The translations under genes were made by a program, and so were the position numbers. From assembly GCA_018466975.1 (NCBI GenBank), contig CM031560.1, positions 1,798,001 through 1,862,000 on the forward strand: a DNA stretch of 64,000 nucleotides. The letters run 5' to 3'. Of the stretch, positions 1-11,562 are shown one piece after another (within the stretch, counting starts at the first letter, position 1; every line of letters starts with the position of its first letter). The notes beneath the pieces were generated by a model. It saw only the letters and a program-made list of their open reading frames with translations, ran no database searches and was not told where the DNA came from. The stretch comes from Sparassis latifolia (lineage: Eukaryota > Basidiomycota > Agaricomycetes > Polyporales > Sparassidaceae).

Positions 1-255
1 CTCCTATCCGACGCAATTGTCCAACAAGAGTCATCGAGATGAAGACTTGGGAAGAGCATACCTAACGAGGGTGGATTTACCCGCACCCAAGAAGCCTGTG
101 ATGATCGTGAGAGGCACCGTCCGAGCCGCTGCATCAGCTGGGCCATTCGTACTAGACTGAGTCTCAATGAGAGTGCTACAACCCTATCAGTCGTTTTGCC
201 AGAACATAAGTGCGAAAACATACGGTATGTCGTCGAGCTCGTCGCCGTCCGACAT
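1..255 (-). CDS. CobW/ZNG-type metal-chaperone GTPase, N-terminal part (partial)
   Basis: The window keeps only the 5' end of this gene. Exons read 255..224, 175..62 and the first bases of a third at 3..1, joined by introns of 48 and 58 nt. The protein starts MSDGDELDDIPTLIE and then shows TVPLTIITGFLGAGKSTLV, whose GFLGAGKST is the P-loop of the COG0523/CobW GTPases. This family (CBWD/ZNG1 in eukaryotes) hydrolyses GTP to deliver a metal, zinc in the characterised cases, to client proteins in the cytosol. The acidic N-terminus ending in a Leu/Ile/Pro-containing stretch resembles the client-docking end of ZNG proteins. The GTPase core and the CxCC metal motif lie beyond the window edge, so the subfamily is inferred. 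It is divergent from the STYX-like gene, with 178 bp between the start codons. Confidence 0.85.
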
Positions 256-433
256 GAGATCTAATCAGTTCGAATCTCCGATCAGAGCTGCTGAAGGCCA
301 CACAGAGTTGACGCGCACGCATCAGTCCTTTTCCCAAATCACCCATTTAGAGTCCCAACGTCGACGCTCATTCCTTCCCATCTTCTTTTTACTTTCAAAC
401 TGCCTGTAGCGAGTCTCATCGTCGACCGTGAAT

Positions 434-1468
434 ATGAACGAGGAGCAACTGCGGGAGATGATCCAGGGGCCTGCGGATGTCGAGTGGTCGTACGTTACCT
501 ATGCTTTTGTCCTGCCACAGATCTTCAATAGTATTGTCCATGTACAGTTATGAAATGCGGCGGCAATGTCAAGAGATCCTGCCAAATCTCCTCCTAGGTC
601 CTCTGCAAGCCTCCAAATCGCTGGAGACACTCCAATCACTCGGAATCACCCACATGTCTGTCTCTCCATATCACATGCATTGTATACTCTAACGTTGCTC
701 CCGCATCTTCTGTTTCTGCTATTGTTATGTGACAGAGTCTGCATTCGTGACGCCCAGGAGGCGTTTTCCGTACGCCCTCGATTTCCGGACCATTTCCAGT
801 ACATGGTGCTCGACGTTAAGGACAGCGAAGAGCAGAACCTCATCCGACTCTTCCCCCAGTCAGCGGCCACCATCTTCTTTGTCCGCTGTTGCATTGATTG
901 TTGCCCAGAGCGAAGCAGTTTATTGACAACGCTGTGGCCCAGGGCGGACGCGTACTGGTCCACTGTAACGGTAACCTTTTCCAATCCTGAATCCGACACA
1001 CGTACTCACGTCAGTCCGGCAGGTGGTATCAGCCTGTCGCCTGCCTTCGTTGTGATGTATGTCATGCAACACTTCCAGCTGTCTTGGGAGGACGCGCTGC
1101 ATATGGTCCAGAATAGGAGGTATTGCATCTCTCCGAACGGCGGGTTCATGGCCCAGATCAAAGTAAGAGATTGCTTAGTCTTTACAGTACCTCTTACCAT
1201 TTTGCTGTGGCAGGAATATGAATCTATTTACAAAGCCGGTATTGCTGTCGCCGCTTTCCCGCCTCAGGCGCGCACTGTTAGCAGACGTAAGCGTGAGGAC
1301 GAGGATGACGAGGATGATGAGAAACGGTATTGCCCTATTCCCTTTTCTGAAAGGAATCATTGTCTAACTGAACCATTCCCGTCATCCAGTGACATAGAGC
1401 GTAAGCGCTTAATGGTAGAGGATGAGGACGAGGATGAGGATGCTGAAGATGATGCTATGCAGACCTAA
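434..1468 (+). CDS. STYX-like dual-specificity phosphatase fold, probable pseudophosphatase
   Basis: Seven exons (434..489, 548..655, 736..858, 909..970, 1023..1162, 1214..1326, 1390..1468) give 226 residues. The core aligns with animal STYX through YEMRRQCQEILPNLLLGP, LGITHIVCIR, the FPQAKQFIDNAVAQGGRVLVH strand and the final NRRYCISPNGGFMAQIKEYE. The signature loop reads HCNGGISLS: the catalytic Cys is kept, but the Arg of HCx5R is Leu. Animal STYX has the opposite lesion (Cys to Gly, Arg kept). Loss of the phosphate-binding Arg should abolish or strongly reduce catalysis, so I infer a phospho-binding or scaffold role; STYX itself regulates ERK localisation and F-box proteins. The tail is extremely acidic (two DED-rich runs, about residues 178-225) and looks disordered. 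The second intron has a weak donor (GTCTGT). Confidence 0.85.
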
Positions 1469-1755
1469 TTTCCTCCATTCCTATTACTGTCGGTGATCTC
1501 ACATTTTTCGGGAGTCTCTAAAGTACATGTGCCCTCTACATCTAATCTCTGCATTGTACTCTACTTGTCACTGTCTCTGCTGTACCGTCCCTCGTTGGTA
1601 GTAAATGCACTATACTGTTGTCATATGCGAGCAGGAGGTCGTGCGATAAATGGAATAAATAGGATGTGCATGACTGCCTTGTTATAGTGTCTTGATTCGC
1701 GCCTTCTCCTTTTCCTGTATTACTCGTTTGGTATGGAAGTCTAAGGAGTGGAGGC

Positions 1756-3134
1756 TCAGATTGACGAGGAAAGAGCCAGGTTTTCTGCCATACCTTTCCT
1801 CTTCACCCAAGCCTCTACAGAGATGCCTGCGAATACGACTGCTGCACCAAGCCATTGTCCCTTTGTCAACTTATGGTTATAGACAACGACCGAGAGAAGC
1901 ATCGTGAACAACTTCCGCGTTAATGTGATGGTTCTGGCAGCCCGCGTGAGTATCTTCGAACCATACTACGACTTCGTCACTTACACCAGTGTCAAAGAAC
2001 CAAAGTGCTGCAGAGTCTCGAAGATGAACAGCTGGCCTAACGCGCCAGTCAATGCGAATTGTGTCAATGGGGTCACCACAGACGGGTGTTGACGAATGAA
2101 GTCAAGAGCACCCTGCAACTCGGTCCCGCTGGATGATGGGTGGAGGACGGGAATATACGGCAGGGGCAGTATCGAGATGAGCGACGTGAGGGCGGTACAG
2201 AAGAGGTTGATCCAAAACATCATCTGCTGGCCAGTTATCTTGTACCGGTGGAAAATCTCATCCTGGGTTGAGTTAGTCGCGCCGTCTATGGCAAGGTTGA
2301 TGAGAAGGTATGTAATGCCGGTGAGCTGAGCATAAGCTGACAGGTCCCCGTTGGCCTTGGCCCTCGACGGCTTCTCATTCCCAAAGCCCATAAACATTGT
2401 GATACCTAGTGTGACCATCGCGACGACCAGATACTTGTAGGGGGCGAAGCGGCGTCGGTATAGTAGCACATTCATGAGCATGACAGGAACGAGTTTACAG
2501 GACTTCCCCAGCACCATAGCAGGGTATGTGATGTAAGAGAGGGCAGCGAAGCCAAACGGAGAGCCAGAGGTGATGAGGAAGGCGCATTGGAAGTAACGGA
2601 TGAGAAGCCATTTGGTGGGGAATATTCGTTCATGGTGGGCCACTCCATTAGTCTTGGGAACACCGTTGTGTGTTATCAATGTTCCGTTTGATTTCGAGGG
2701 CTCACCATTCGATGTCGCCTTAGCAGCAGGTTTCTCGGGGTACGCAAGGCCGAACATGTGGTTTACGGTTTGGGATGGTCTCCTCCGTATGAGGAGGTAG
2801 AGCAAGGCGGAGATGGCACTGAGAGCACTTTGACATGTGCCCATGAAGAGAGGCGAGCGGAATTTATCCGAAGAGCTGCCATCTAGAGTCTGGAAGGGAA
2901 CGGACACTGTGAGGTATGAGTGTGGTTCATAGCACAATATAGACTTGAGCCGCACGTCTTTCCTGAGCTACTGCCCACAGCTACAAGGAGATCATGAGCA
3001 TATGCGCAAAATAAGACTGAGTGATACTCACCAGAAACATCGAGTAAACACCGGCTACGCATAGCCCAAGTCTATAAAACCAGTGAGCTGCCGTCACATT
3101 GGACCCCCGCTGAGACGTACCGCAGTATTGGCAT
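1756..3134 (-). CDS. HUT1: HUT1/SLC35B1-type nucleotide-sugar (UDP-galactose) transporter
   Basis: Five exons (3134..3121, 3071..3032, 2980..2956, 2906..1985, 1933..1756) encode 392 residues. After a very short first exon (MPIL) the N-terminus reads [22 protein letters not shown], the conserved first helix of this family. The core shows [13 protein letters not shown], and the end reads [33 protein letters not shown] followed by KGQWLGAA, all diagnostic of SLC35B1/Hut1. About ten membrane helices are expected, with an unstructured Asn/Lys-rich loop after the second ([10 protein letters not shown] region). Hut1 proteins sit in the ER membrane; yeast work ties them to UDP-galactose/UDP-glucose import, and the human protein was later described as an ER ATP/ADP exchanger, so the substrate is uncertain. 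The tail lacks a clear KKxx signal. Confidence 0.93.
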
Positions 3135-3738
3135 GTTTCACGTCCAACAATAACAATCCTGATAAAATATCGTGTCTAGAGCAGGATGGGAGATTACACA
3201 GAGCAGATAACGAAACAAACGTGAATGGAGGTCGCTGAGACAAATAAGGACAGAGTCTACGTGTCCGATTCACTAGGCTCACAGCTATGTATAACCCTAA
3301 CCCTAAATCAGGGCAAGACCGAATTCTATACACGGGAAAGCAGATACGTGAAGGCACGAGAACGTCAATGGTACTCAAAGTACCTGGATAGCCGTCATCG
3401 GTACAAACGTGTTATGCTTCTCGTCCGTTGTGTGACTTCGCAGCTGCAATTAACAGAACAACTGAGCTAAAGACGGTCAATTCAGAAAAGTGAAGGCATA
3501 GTACTGACCACAATTTGACAAGCCGGACAAGTATGATTGTGAGGGCAATCCTGTGCAATGTTCGAGGATGCCCACACTGAGTACTATGTCCCAGGGATGC
3601 TCTACGTTCAACAGTATACAGTCAATCTTTGAGCCATGTCCATGCATAGATGGAATATATACTCACCGACTCTCCACAGCGCAGTGCGTAACGGCCCAGC
3701 ACGTTAGCCAACCCTAGAACTTGCAATCGCAAACCATT
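3135..3738. other. Intergenic stretch, HUT1 promoter side and YAE1 3' side
   Basis: No convincing coding potential on either strand. It contains two interstitial telomere-type units (CCCTAACCCTAA, about 3294-3306), also readable as a telobox. Confidence 0.5.
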
Positions 3739-4375
3739 TCAACTCCATTGCACTGGAATTCCGAGCTCATCGCACAAGTTCCTCAACTGCTCCTTCAGGC
3801 GCTGCACATCTTCCCTGGTCGGTCGTGCAGCCCCAGCGCTGACCTGCGCCATCATATCCTCAAGCCTCTCAATATCTCGCTTATCCTTCAACTCCTCGTT
3901 GAGCTCGAGATCAAGCTCGCCCTCGTCTTCTCCATCCATGTCCAGATGTTCGCGCGCATGACGCTCTGCCTCTAGATCCAGCGGGACGATGTCAGAGAAA
4001 CGTACACTCCCCAGCTGAGACACCATCTCTTGCAGTTCCGTTAGGTCGTCCGGACGCTCTTGCGAGTTGCTTGTAAGGAAAGCCAGCAGCGCTGATGCTA
4101 GCCCGCGCAAGCTCCCTAGCTCCCGTCCAAGGGGTGCTCCAACTTCCGCAAATCCTTCGTCAAAACCTTGCTGCAGAGCGGACTCCTTTCCCGCGGTGAT
4201 ACCCTCGCGGTATCCTGCCTGCGCACGTGCATGTCAGTTGGGCTTGTCCGGGTGGGAAAACACATAAAAGATGGACATTGGTGAAATCAGACGACAATTT
4301 GGACCACTCAGTGTCTTCCAGAGCTTTGGGGTCGTCGAGCCAGATGTTATCGTCGTCCATTTCGTCGCTGTTCAT
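3739..4375 (-). CDS. YAE1: Yae1-family protein, Fe-S assembly adaptor
   Basis: Two exons (4375..4277 and 4218..3739) give 192 residues, split by a 58-nt intron with an unusual GTCCAT donor. The acidic start MNSDEMDDDNIWLDD is followed right after the splice by AGYREGITAGKE and LQQGFDEGF, then GAPLGRELGSLRGLASALL. This Gly-spaced helical signature (Gx3Gx3..GFxxGF) defines the Yae1/Lto1 family. Yae1 binds Lto1 and bridges the cytosolic iron-sulfur targeting complex to the ABC protein Rli1/ABCE1, so it supports ribosome recycling and biogenesis. The C-terminal half is acidic and helical (EDEGELDLELNEELKDKRD). I chose the Met at 4375 because it gives the short acidic leader typical of the family; in-frame sequence upstream (to 4546) has no family resemblance. 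Confidence 0.85.
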
Positions 4376-5208
4376 ACGATCGAGCGCTCGCCGCTCAGCC
4401 TCGCTCGATAAGTAATCGATTGCCCAAACTGTCATCGATTTTGCCCACTTGCATTTGTCAGTGCTTGCAGTTGTACCACTCGCAAGTCTATGTGCACATG
4501 GGCCGAATTCTGAGGAGGATTCCATCCTTCTTGTGCACAATATCACACCTGGTCAAAAGCCTTGAACAATTCGGAAGGGCCCGATAGTCGAAACGTGAGG
4601 CTCGCTGAGCGTCGCTGGCATCTCCCGGAAGCACTCGGATCCATAATCACAAAGCCATTATAATCAACGGAAGGATAATTCGCATCCGGACGTAAAAGGG
4701 GCAGCCAGGCGGAGAGTGTAGGTTATTCAGGTAGTGAACAGATGCACACTTAGATTTCAGTTTGGTGACTACTATAGCCTTTGCCGAGTCCAATAGTACT
4801 CGCTCTGGTACGCCAATCTGCAGCTGCGTAAAAGATTAGGATTTCGATTTGACTGGTATGAGTTCCCCGAGTCGAGTACAAAAAGGACGGTTGATTTCCT
4901 ATGCCAGCGGGAGACTCGGAAGTAGAACTTGGATACATGAAAAACGCGGCTCCACAGAAAAGATACTTGACAAGCGAAAGCGGGTGAGAATGTAGAGAAA
5001 ACAAGCAGGAGTGAGAATCGTAATTGGATTAAAAGTGAGATAGCAGGGTAAAACTTATTATGCATTACGACATGAGCTCGCATGTTTCACTGTAACAAGG
5101 AACGACTTTCTTGTCTAGAGGCTGGTCCATGAGCCTATTTCACCACCATCTTGCCAGAGATCTGCTCGACGCTTGACGCGGACGGCTCTTGTTCCGCACT
5201 CAACATTA
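4376..5208. other. Intergenic stretch between YAE1 and the 5.2-9.0 kb gene
   Basis: Open frames here are short and show no conserved motif or consistent splice pattern. I see nothing assignable beyond the YAE1 promoter and the downstream side of the neighbouring gene. Confidence 0.5.
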
Positions 5209-8200
5209 TCAGGCATGTACCTCCACCCCGATCGTCACTCCGTCGACGTTGAGGCCTCTGTCGTCTTCATTACTCACGTCGCTTGGGGTAGGTGTCTCCT
5301 CGCTATAGTTGATCGTTGTCTTACTTCCGCTGCTGACTGTGTTAAGAAGAGCGGTCGTTGCATTTGTTACGACACTCAAGGTGTTGGGATTTGAGCGGGC
5401 AAATGCGGCGTCAACGCGACGGACATCGAGTAAAGCTGGCGTGCCTGGTCCTGAAAATGAGCTCGGATCAGAAATGCCGCCCGAGACATAAATATCTGAC
5501 GCACTCGATCCGAAAGGGGATCTCGCCGAGGGGGAGCGTAGAGGGGAGATCGGAGGAGTTCTACGACCCCCAAGCCCAACCCCACTTATACGAGACTGTC
5601 GGGCCGCAGGGTTAGATGGTGCAAGCAGGCCTATAGGTCGAGTCTCGAACAGAATATCACCACGTTGGTTAAAGCCCGGATTAGCGAGGGCGTAGCTGTA
5701 CGTCCCAGGGTAACAGTATTGCCACGGGCCTTCAAAGGCGCGGAGTTCACCCAGGACCTCGGTCAGATCGATACGAGAGGGAAGGTTGGCTTTGAGCAAA
5801 GCTCTGGGATCTGTGTACTCTGCGGCCATGGCGGTGTACTGTCCATCCACTTCGGTCCTGTCGAGCACTGGCGTGGGACGCCCGGACTCCTTGATCTTCA
5901 AGCCACTGCTCTCACTTGCAATAGCTAGGACAGCATCCCACTTGGCAGAGCATTTAGCGCTATATAACGAGACGCAGTCAGCAGGAAGTCGCGATCTTTG
6001 TCAAATAGACCTCGCACGTACGCCCAAAGCTGAGTGCCGGACTTGAATGACAATTCCAATTTGACCTCGCCATTGAGCCTGATCTCGAACGTCCGGCTTC
6101 TGTTCACCGTCGGAATCTCCAAGTAGTTCTGGGTGAAACCTGGAGGGACGTCAGCAACGAAAAATCTACTAGTAGCACGACAAAAACGCACAAGACACAT
6201 TGTAGCTACCGTTCGTGGCCTCTCTGTTGGATTCGTGGTCGTAGCTCCATCCCTCTCGGTGCTGCCATTTGTACACTGCGAAGCCTTCTCGTCCGTACTC
6301 CCGCTTCCACTCGCACGTGGCATTCTTCCTGGTGTCGTGTTGATCCCATCGCGTGAACTGCAAATTCCAGACGTTGTCCTCGACACCGGAGAAGACCGGA
6401 ATGAGAGTAGTGGCTCCATTGATTCGCGTAAGCCGGTGAAGCAGACGCGCCTTCATGAAGACGCAGTTCGCGATGCTGATCGTACCGTAAGAGAGGCTGG
6501 TCTTCGTGCGGATCAGCCAAGAACTGGAATACTCCAGCTGAGTGGAAGGAGGCTTTCGGAACTCAGTCATACCGAGCAAGACAATGACTGGCTCCACAGC
6601 GGCGGTAGTCTGGCTCCAGTTGTGACGGGTGATGACCTCCTGGGAGTATACATGGAACATGATGCTAGTCAAACCATACGCAGGAGGACAACTTCCGCAC
6701 TTCCACACCGGGACAGTGTAGAGGATATTGAGGCCATCCTCGGCGAGTGCGCGAAAGTAGAAAGACTTGATGTAGTAGATCGCAGATTTGAGCCTTTCTA
6801 TGGGCTTGCTAGTACCTTTCTGGAAAAGCCCCTTCAGCGTTGAATATTCGTGGATGAAGTCCGCATCTAGGAGGATTCAGGAATTGGATATACAGCCAAC
6901 TCAAGAAGACGTACGTTCAAAATCAAGGCAGAGGTGAGTGAAGGAGCAATCGGCATCACAGGAATGATGCTTGAATGCCTGCGAACTTTCGAACCTACAA
7001 CGCCACCTCTCGGAGACGTCCTGGAAGTCAGTATGAGGACACATCTTCAGATCCACTTCGAATGCAAGTCGCCATCCTCCTATATCACATTTTTCATCGC
7101 TGAAGGACGGATTAGCATTACGGCGCATATGAGTAGAGCATTTGTGCACTGACCCAACCTGATCCGAAGTCTTCAATGTGCTACAGTCGTCGAAGTGAAT
7201 CCAGATGATGGCTTTGTTATTGCTCAAGAAGCGCAAGGACAACGGTTTGAATGTCGCCGAGAAACTCTCCTGGTAAGCCCATGTCACTAAGGAGAGCGTG
7301 TTGGACGTTTTGCCGATATACAACAGACTGCTGTAGTATTCGTTGATAGCAGTTTGCGAGAGAGCAACAATTTGGTCGAAGCCAAACATATTGGAGTTTG
7401 ATACGATGTCCTTCCAGGTCGAAATCTCCGAAGAGGCAGCGCGGTCACCAAGTGCTGCCCAAGCACCGACGGTGAGTTGCTGATCGATGCGCTTGTCCTG
7501 GTGGTAGATGATGTGGTAACTGGCGCTTTCCAAGAGTTCGGAGTATTCAGTTTTGAAGAACTCCGTGACTGTGGACCAGCAAATAAATTCTTCTTCAGTC
7601 GCATACTCTTCGTCAAAGCCAGCAAAAATACACTGGCTTTCACAAAAACGCGCCGCTAAAATAATGTCACATTTGATATCATCAAGCCTAAGGATAAGAA
7701 GACATACTCTGAGTGTCAAGTGCGCAATCACGGACGTTTCCATCAGCCTGTGTCTCGTAGCGAATGTCAAACAGAATCGCAATCGTCCAGTCATGGTACC
7801 GGGCCATAGGCGTACTGTGAGGCTCGGTTAGAAAATCATGTTTTAACCTATAGGTAAGACAGACGAACGATGTGAAGTCAATGCTGGAGAAGAAGGCCAC
7901 CTCGTCAATCTTAAAATACATGATACCTTCCCGATTGCAGACCGCTTTGACGTAGGGAGTGCCAAAGTTGATACGGAAATGCACGTTTGAATCCTCGGGA
8001 TGAATCCAATAACTACGCAGTTCCGCGAGGCACTGTGTTCGCCAGTCGACGTTTTCTTCAGAGGCAGACATAGCAGCTCTGAGCCACACTGATACCAGAT
8101 GGTGGTTGATTTCTTTCAGAGAGATGCCGTGGATGCCGTCGAGAGTGAGATCTGTAGATTGCGTGAGGGAGAAATCGATGGAGAGCTGAGGCCGATGGCT

Positions 8201-8964
8201 GTCGAAGTTTGGCAAAGAAAACAGGACATGGTTGCCAGCTTTGTGGAGAAACTCGAGGTACTGAGAGAGATAAGAGGTCAAGACGCCTTGGTTAGTCAGT
8301 AGAGGCGGTGTGATCGAAACAAGGCGAGCTTCTGGAGGTGTAACCAAGTGTCAGTACTGTGAGCCTTCATGTTGCTCGAATGTATTACGTACTACGCAGA
8401 TCAAGAACAACGAGCTGAATGATATTCTGGCCACTACCGATTTGAGAATCTGTGCCGATAATCTTGGTGCATACAAAGCTGACCCGGAACACGACTTCCA
8501 GGTTGCACACACTAATGATATAAAGATCACTGTAAGCTGACTACAGAGGCATATCGCGAAATCGCACATACGATGAGGAAGGCATACCCGCGCTATGGTC
8601 GACAACATAATCTGCGCGGTCAATTTTCAGGTAAAGGAGGGCATCATGATTACAGATGAACTTGATTTGCGGCGTTCCGAAGTCAGCATCAAACACCGCG
8701 TCATCTTGATCGTCGTGGTCCGCGATATCATACTTGCTGTGCGAAAAGTGAGCCAGTGCATGAGAGTATCCTGAACGATATCGGCACAATCATCTAAGCC
8801 ATAAATCACTGAATTTAGAGCCGACCAGACTGACGGTATATATCGTCCCTTTTCTGGGCATTCTCATGATCCCGCATGCAGGAGATGGCGTTGGCATGCA
8901 GTGCCGCAAGTTGGGCATTCATGTAGTGCGCCGCCTGTGGGGCACAGTTTTCACCTATACACAT
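5209..8964 (-). CDS. Conserved protein of unknown function, paralog of the 58.4-62.4 kb gene
   Basis: Ten exons (8964..8835, 8770..8572, 8529..8393, 8331..7869, 7814..7708, 7655..7154, 7099..6915, 6866..6192, 6139..6022, 5959..5209) encode 1,088 residues without a break. I do not recognise a family. The protein starts MCIGENCAPQAAHYMNAQLAAL. Features shared with the paralog include VFRVSFV, QLVVLDL, the FICNHDAL segment, WSxxxEFFKxEY, NMFGFDQIVALSQ, YGLTSxxFHVYSQ, YGTISIA and YKWQHREGW. There is no signal peptide, membrane helix or recognisable catalytic motif, so a cytosolic structural or binding role is possible but unproven. The last exon diverges from the paralog after FETRPIGLLAP and becomes Ser/Pro-rich. 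Nine introns sit at positions equivalent to those of the paralog. A TATAAAA lies 142 nt upstream of the start. Confidence 0.85.
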
Positions 8965-9105
8965 CTTGGAGCGAATAAACTGCGGAATGTTCAATTCCCA
9001 GACATATGGCAAGAGGTAAAGCGACTCACTGGCAGGAAGGAGAGGGTAAAATAGGCTTGATCACAGCGGGGAGAACTATCGGGAGGGACACAGAGGCTCT
9101 GGTGC

Positions 9106-9112
9106 TTTTATA
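9106..9112 (-). promoter_or_regulatory. TATA-like box of the 5.2-9.0 kb gene
   Basis: TATAAAAG on the minus strand, 142 nt before the start codon at 8964. The paralog at 58.4 kb has the same TATAAAAG upstream of its start, which supports it as a conserved core promoter element. Confidence 0.5.
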
Positions 9113-10246
9113 GACCGCGTAGACCTGCCACGAGTTCGACTGAGGTACGGGCCAGCAAGAATGCGAGAAAAATTGATAACTATCGGTTAACTTGAAGGAA
9201 ATAGACCGCACCGATGAGAAAGATCTTCGGAAGGACAATAGATCATTGAAAACGTGTACGGAGCAAGCAGCGCGAGCCAAGTCATGGGACCTTAGACACC
9301 GCCAGCCTCGATAGAAGATATACAAGCCAGAGTCACCCGTACTCCCAACCTTTCCTGCAACTGGCGGTTCGTCTTCAGCTGCTCAGAAGGAAACAACTAA
9401 TACGTGAACGCACAAGTTTACTGTAGAACAATATTCTCTTCGGTCGCAGCGACAGAGAGCCACTGCCAGGGAGTAGGCAATGCACACGCCGCCTCCCATC
9501 ATGAACGACTTCAAGGGCAGACGGGATGACGATATAACAACGTATGTCGAAAGTAGGTAATATTTGAGGTCACTTTTACACGCGGTCTTGGCGAACTGTC
9601 GTAACGGTCAACTCTTTCTCTTAGCAGGAGCTTTCAAATATCAGCTTTTCGCCAGCTCTTCATACGTCAGTAGCTTAACTCACCGTAAATGGTACTGGCA
9701 AATCCTCAATCCAAGGATAGACCACAGCAAACCGCGCGGCGTAGACTACGCCACTGTGGATCATGACATTAATATTTCCGATATCGGAACTTGCAGCCTA
9801 TCATGTCAGCGTATGCGTGTTTTCGACCGCAAACGGCTCCGCACATAGCTGCTGCGCACCGCGTCGCGCCACCAGGCGTGTCCCAGTGTCAGATGGTACT
9901 GTCCAGTAAGGTATTCTAAGTGCAATAGAGCTTGTCGAGGCTGTTATCGCATCTCCGTCCTGGCATCGAGAGCAGCGATACCCTAGATTAGACATAGCCC
10001 TCGAAGCTGGGTAGCGGCAGTTCCACAGACAATGAGCCTCAAGGGAGGAACCGGTCCCAGACCGGGTTGTAGCAGTGAATATCAAGTGTCATCGGCGTCC
10101 TGCGATGTCGTGTATGGAGTGTCGTTATGCGGATACGTTCAGCGCACTCATATTCGCAGCAAATATTCAGCCACAAGACGCGTGATAGGCTCGAAGGTGT
10201 TCGACAGAGGATCTGCGCATGCAAAGACTCTGTATTAGGGTTTACG

Positions 10247-11029
10247 TAGGGGGACAAACAGCCAACCTCATGGGAGTACGAACCTCACACTCCACATAAA
10301 TTCCAGCACCTAAATAGACTGATCCGCAATCGTTGAAGTAGTATCGTCTCGTCCAACAGACTGACATCGATAGCCGCCGGATGCAGGTCTCCTGGCCTGC
10401 CACGCCACTGACCGTACCCTAATTCAAGTGCGAAGATATCTTCGAGAACCTACCAATCATTGATGTACCTCATGTCATGCTCGTGTTCCGCTGGATCTTG
10501 CTCACTTCTGTTTCCACCACCATTAGGATGAACGTGCATATGATCATGTAAAGAATGCTACTCACGACGTCCTGAGGATCGGTGGGGCTGGCGACGTGCA
10601 TCCGACGATGTCGCGAAGCCTGTGCGTGTGTACATGCCACATGCTGCCCCGTGCAAGAAGGTGGAGCAGTGAGTTGAAGTCTTGGTCTGCGGAATCAACC
10701 GTTACGTTGACGTTGTACATATTCGTATTCAGCGTCAACCAATTCAAATGGACCCTCACTCCTGGTCGGGGCACCGATAGTCGCACAGCTTTGACGCCGA
10801 ACGACAGCGGGCCGAAGGGTGCGTTGCACTTCCAGCTTGATGACTGAGCAGTGTCGTCCGTAAGCGAGATTGTACTATACGGACAGCGAAGGGCACGAAT
10901 ATTATATTGGGCTACACGAAGAGCATGACGCATACCAACGCAGGTTACCGCATAATGTTTTCTCGCATTGCAGCGGGTCGACGGATCGAAACTTAGTGAG
11001 GACCGGCAATCTGACGAACCACCCGACAA
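10247..11029 (-). other. Possible multi-exon hypothetical gene, unresolved
   Basis: A 155-codon open frame (11029..10562) contains sense-like sequence such as GVRVHLNWLTLNTNMYNVNVTVDSADQDF and ends exactly at a strong GTGAGT donor. A following acceptor opens a plausible exon reading SSEQDPAEHEHDM (about 10510-10470), and another frame runs to a TAA near 10247. I could not make all junctions agree in one frame, and no family is recognised, so this may be a young or decayed gene. The rest of 8965-11440 shows only short scattered frames and no repeat that I could define. Confidence 0.25.
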
Positions 11030-11440
11030 ACAAAGTTAGCTGAGAGGACATTTAGCAAATTCAAACAAGTTCTGTAAAAGGATCAAGTCTCAGTAGAAAT
11101 TGTCGTCACTCCCACCCTGGACATGTCCCAGGCGGGTTGGACTCATTAAATCATTTTGAATCATAGACTGTACTCCCACATTAAGATCAAAAGGTTAGTA
11201 CTCACTTTATACAACTTGAGGCATATCCATGGTGATTCTCGCTGCGACTACAGCGTGTGTGCCGAAATGCATGTATCATAACTTGACGTGGAGCCTTTTC
11301 ATTGGCATCTCCACAAATACCCAGACTAAAGTAGAGCAGAACAGTGGTGGAAGGACGAGAGGAAGAATATTCAAGAGGTTGACTGGCACAAAATTTGTCG
11401 AAGGCGCCGGGCTTTGCCGTGAAGTGCCTTGAGACGCGGG

Positions 11441-11482
11441 CACGTGATGATACGCGGCGCACGCGATGATACGCGGCGCACG
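11441..11482. repeat. Tandem 19-bp repeat upstream of the kinesin gene
   Basis: Two near-identical copies of a unit containing GATGATACGCGGCGCACG lie back to back, starting ACGTGATG in the first and ACGCGATG in the second, about 80-120 nt before the kinesin start codon. The CpG-rich palindromic cores (CGCGGCGC) could be transcription-factor sites. Confidence 0.6.
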
Positions 11483-11562
11483 CGTTCTTTCCACGGTTGG
11501 GATCAATTCAAGACATTATACGGGACCCAGGGACACCACAGTCAAGTATAGGTCTAACTACT

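Noticed and set aside
3293..3306. Interstitial telomere-like repeats (CCCTAACCCTAA)
   Set aside because: Only two units, inside ordinary gene-rich DNA; too short to mark a chromosome end or fusion. It may be a telobox.
7815..7868. Retained in-frame segment in the 5.2-9.0 kb gene
   Set aside because: The 54-nt stretch has a TTCTAAC branch-like motif and a CAG acceptor and coincides with a confirmed intron position in the paralog.
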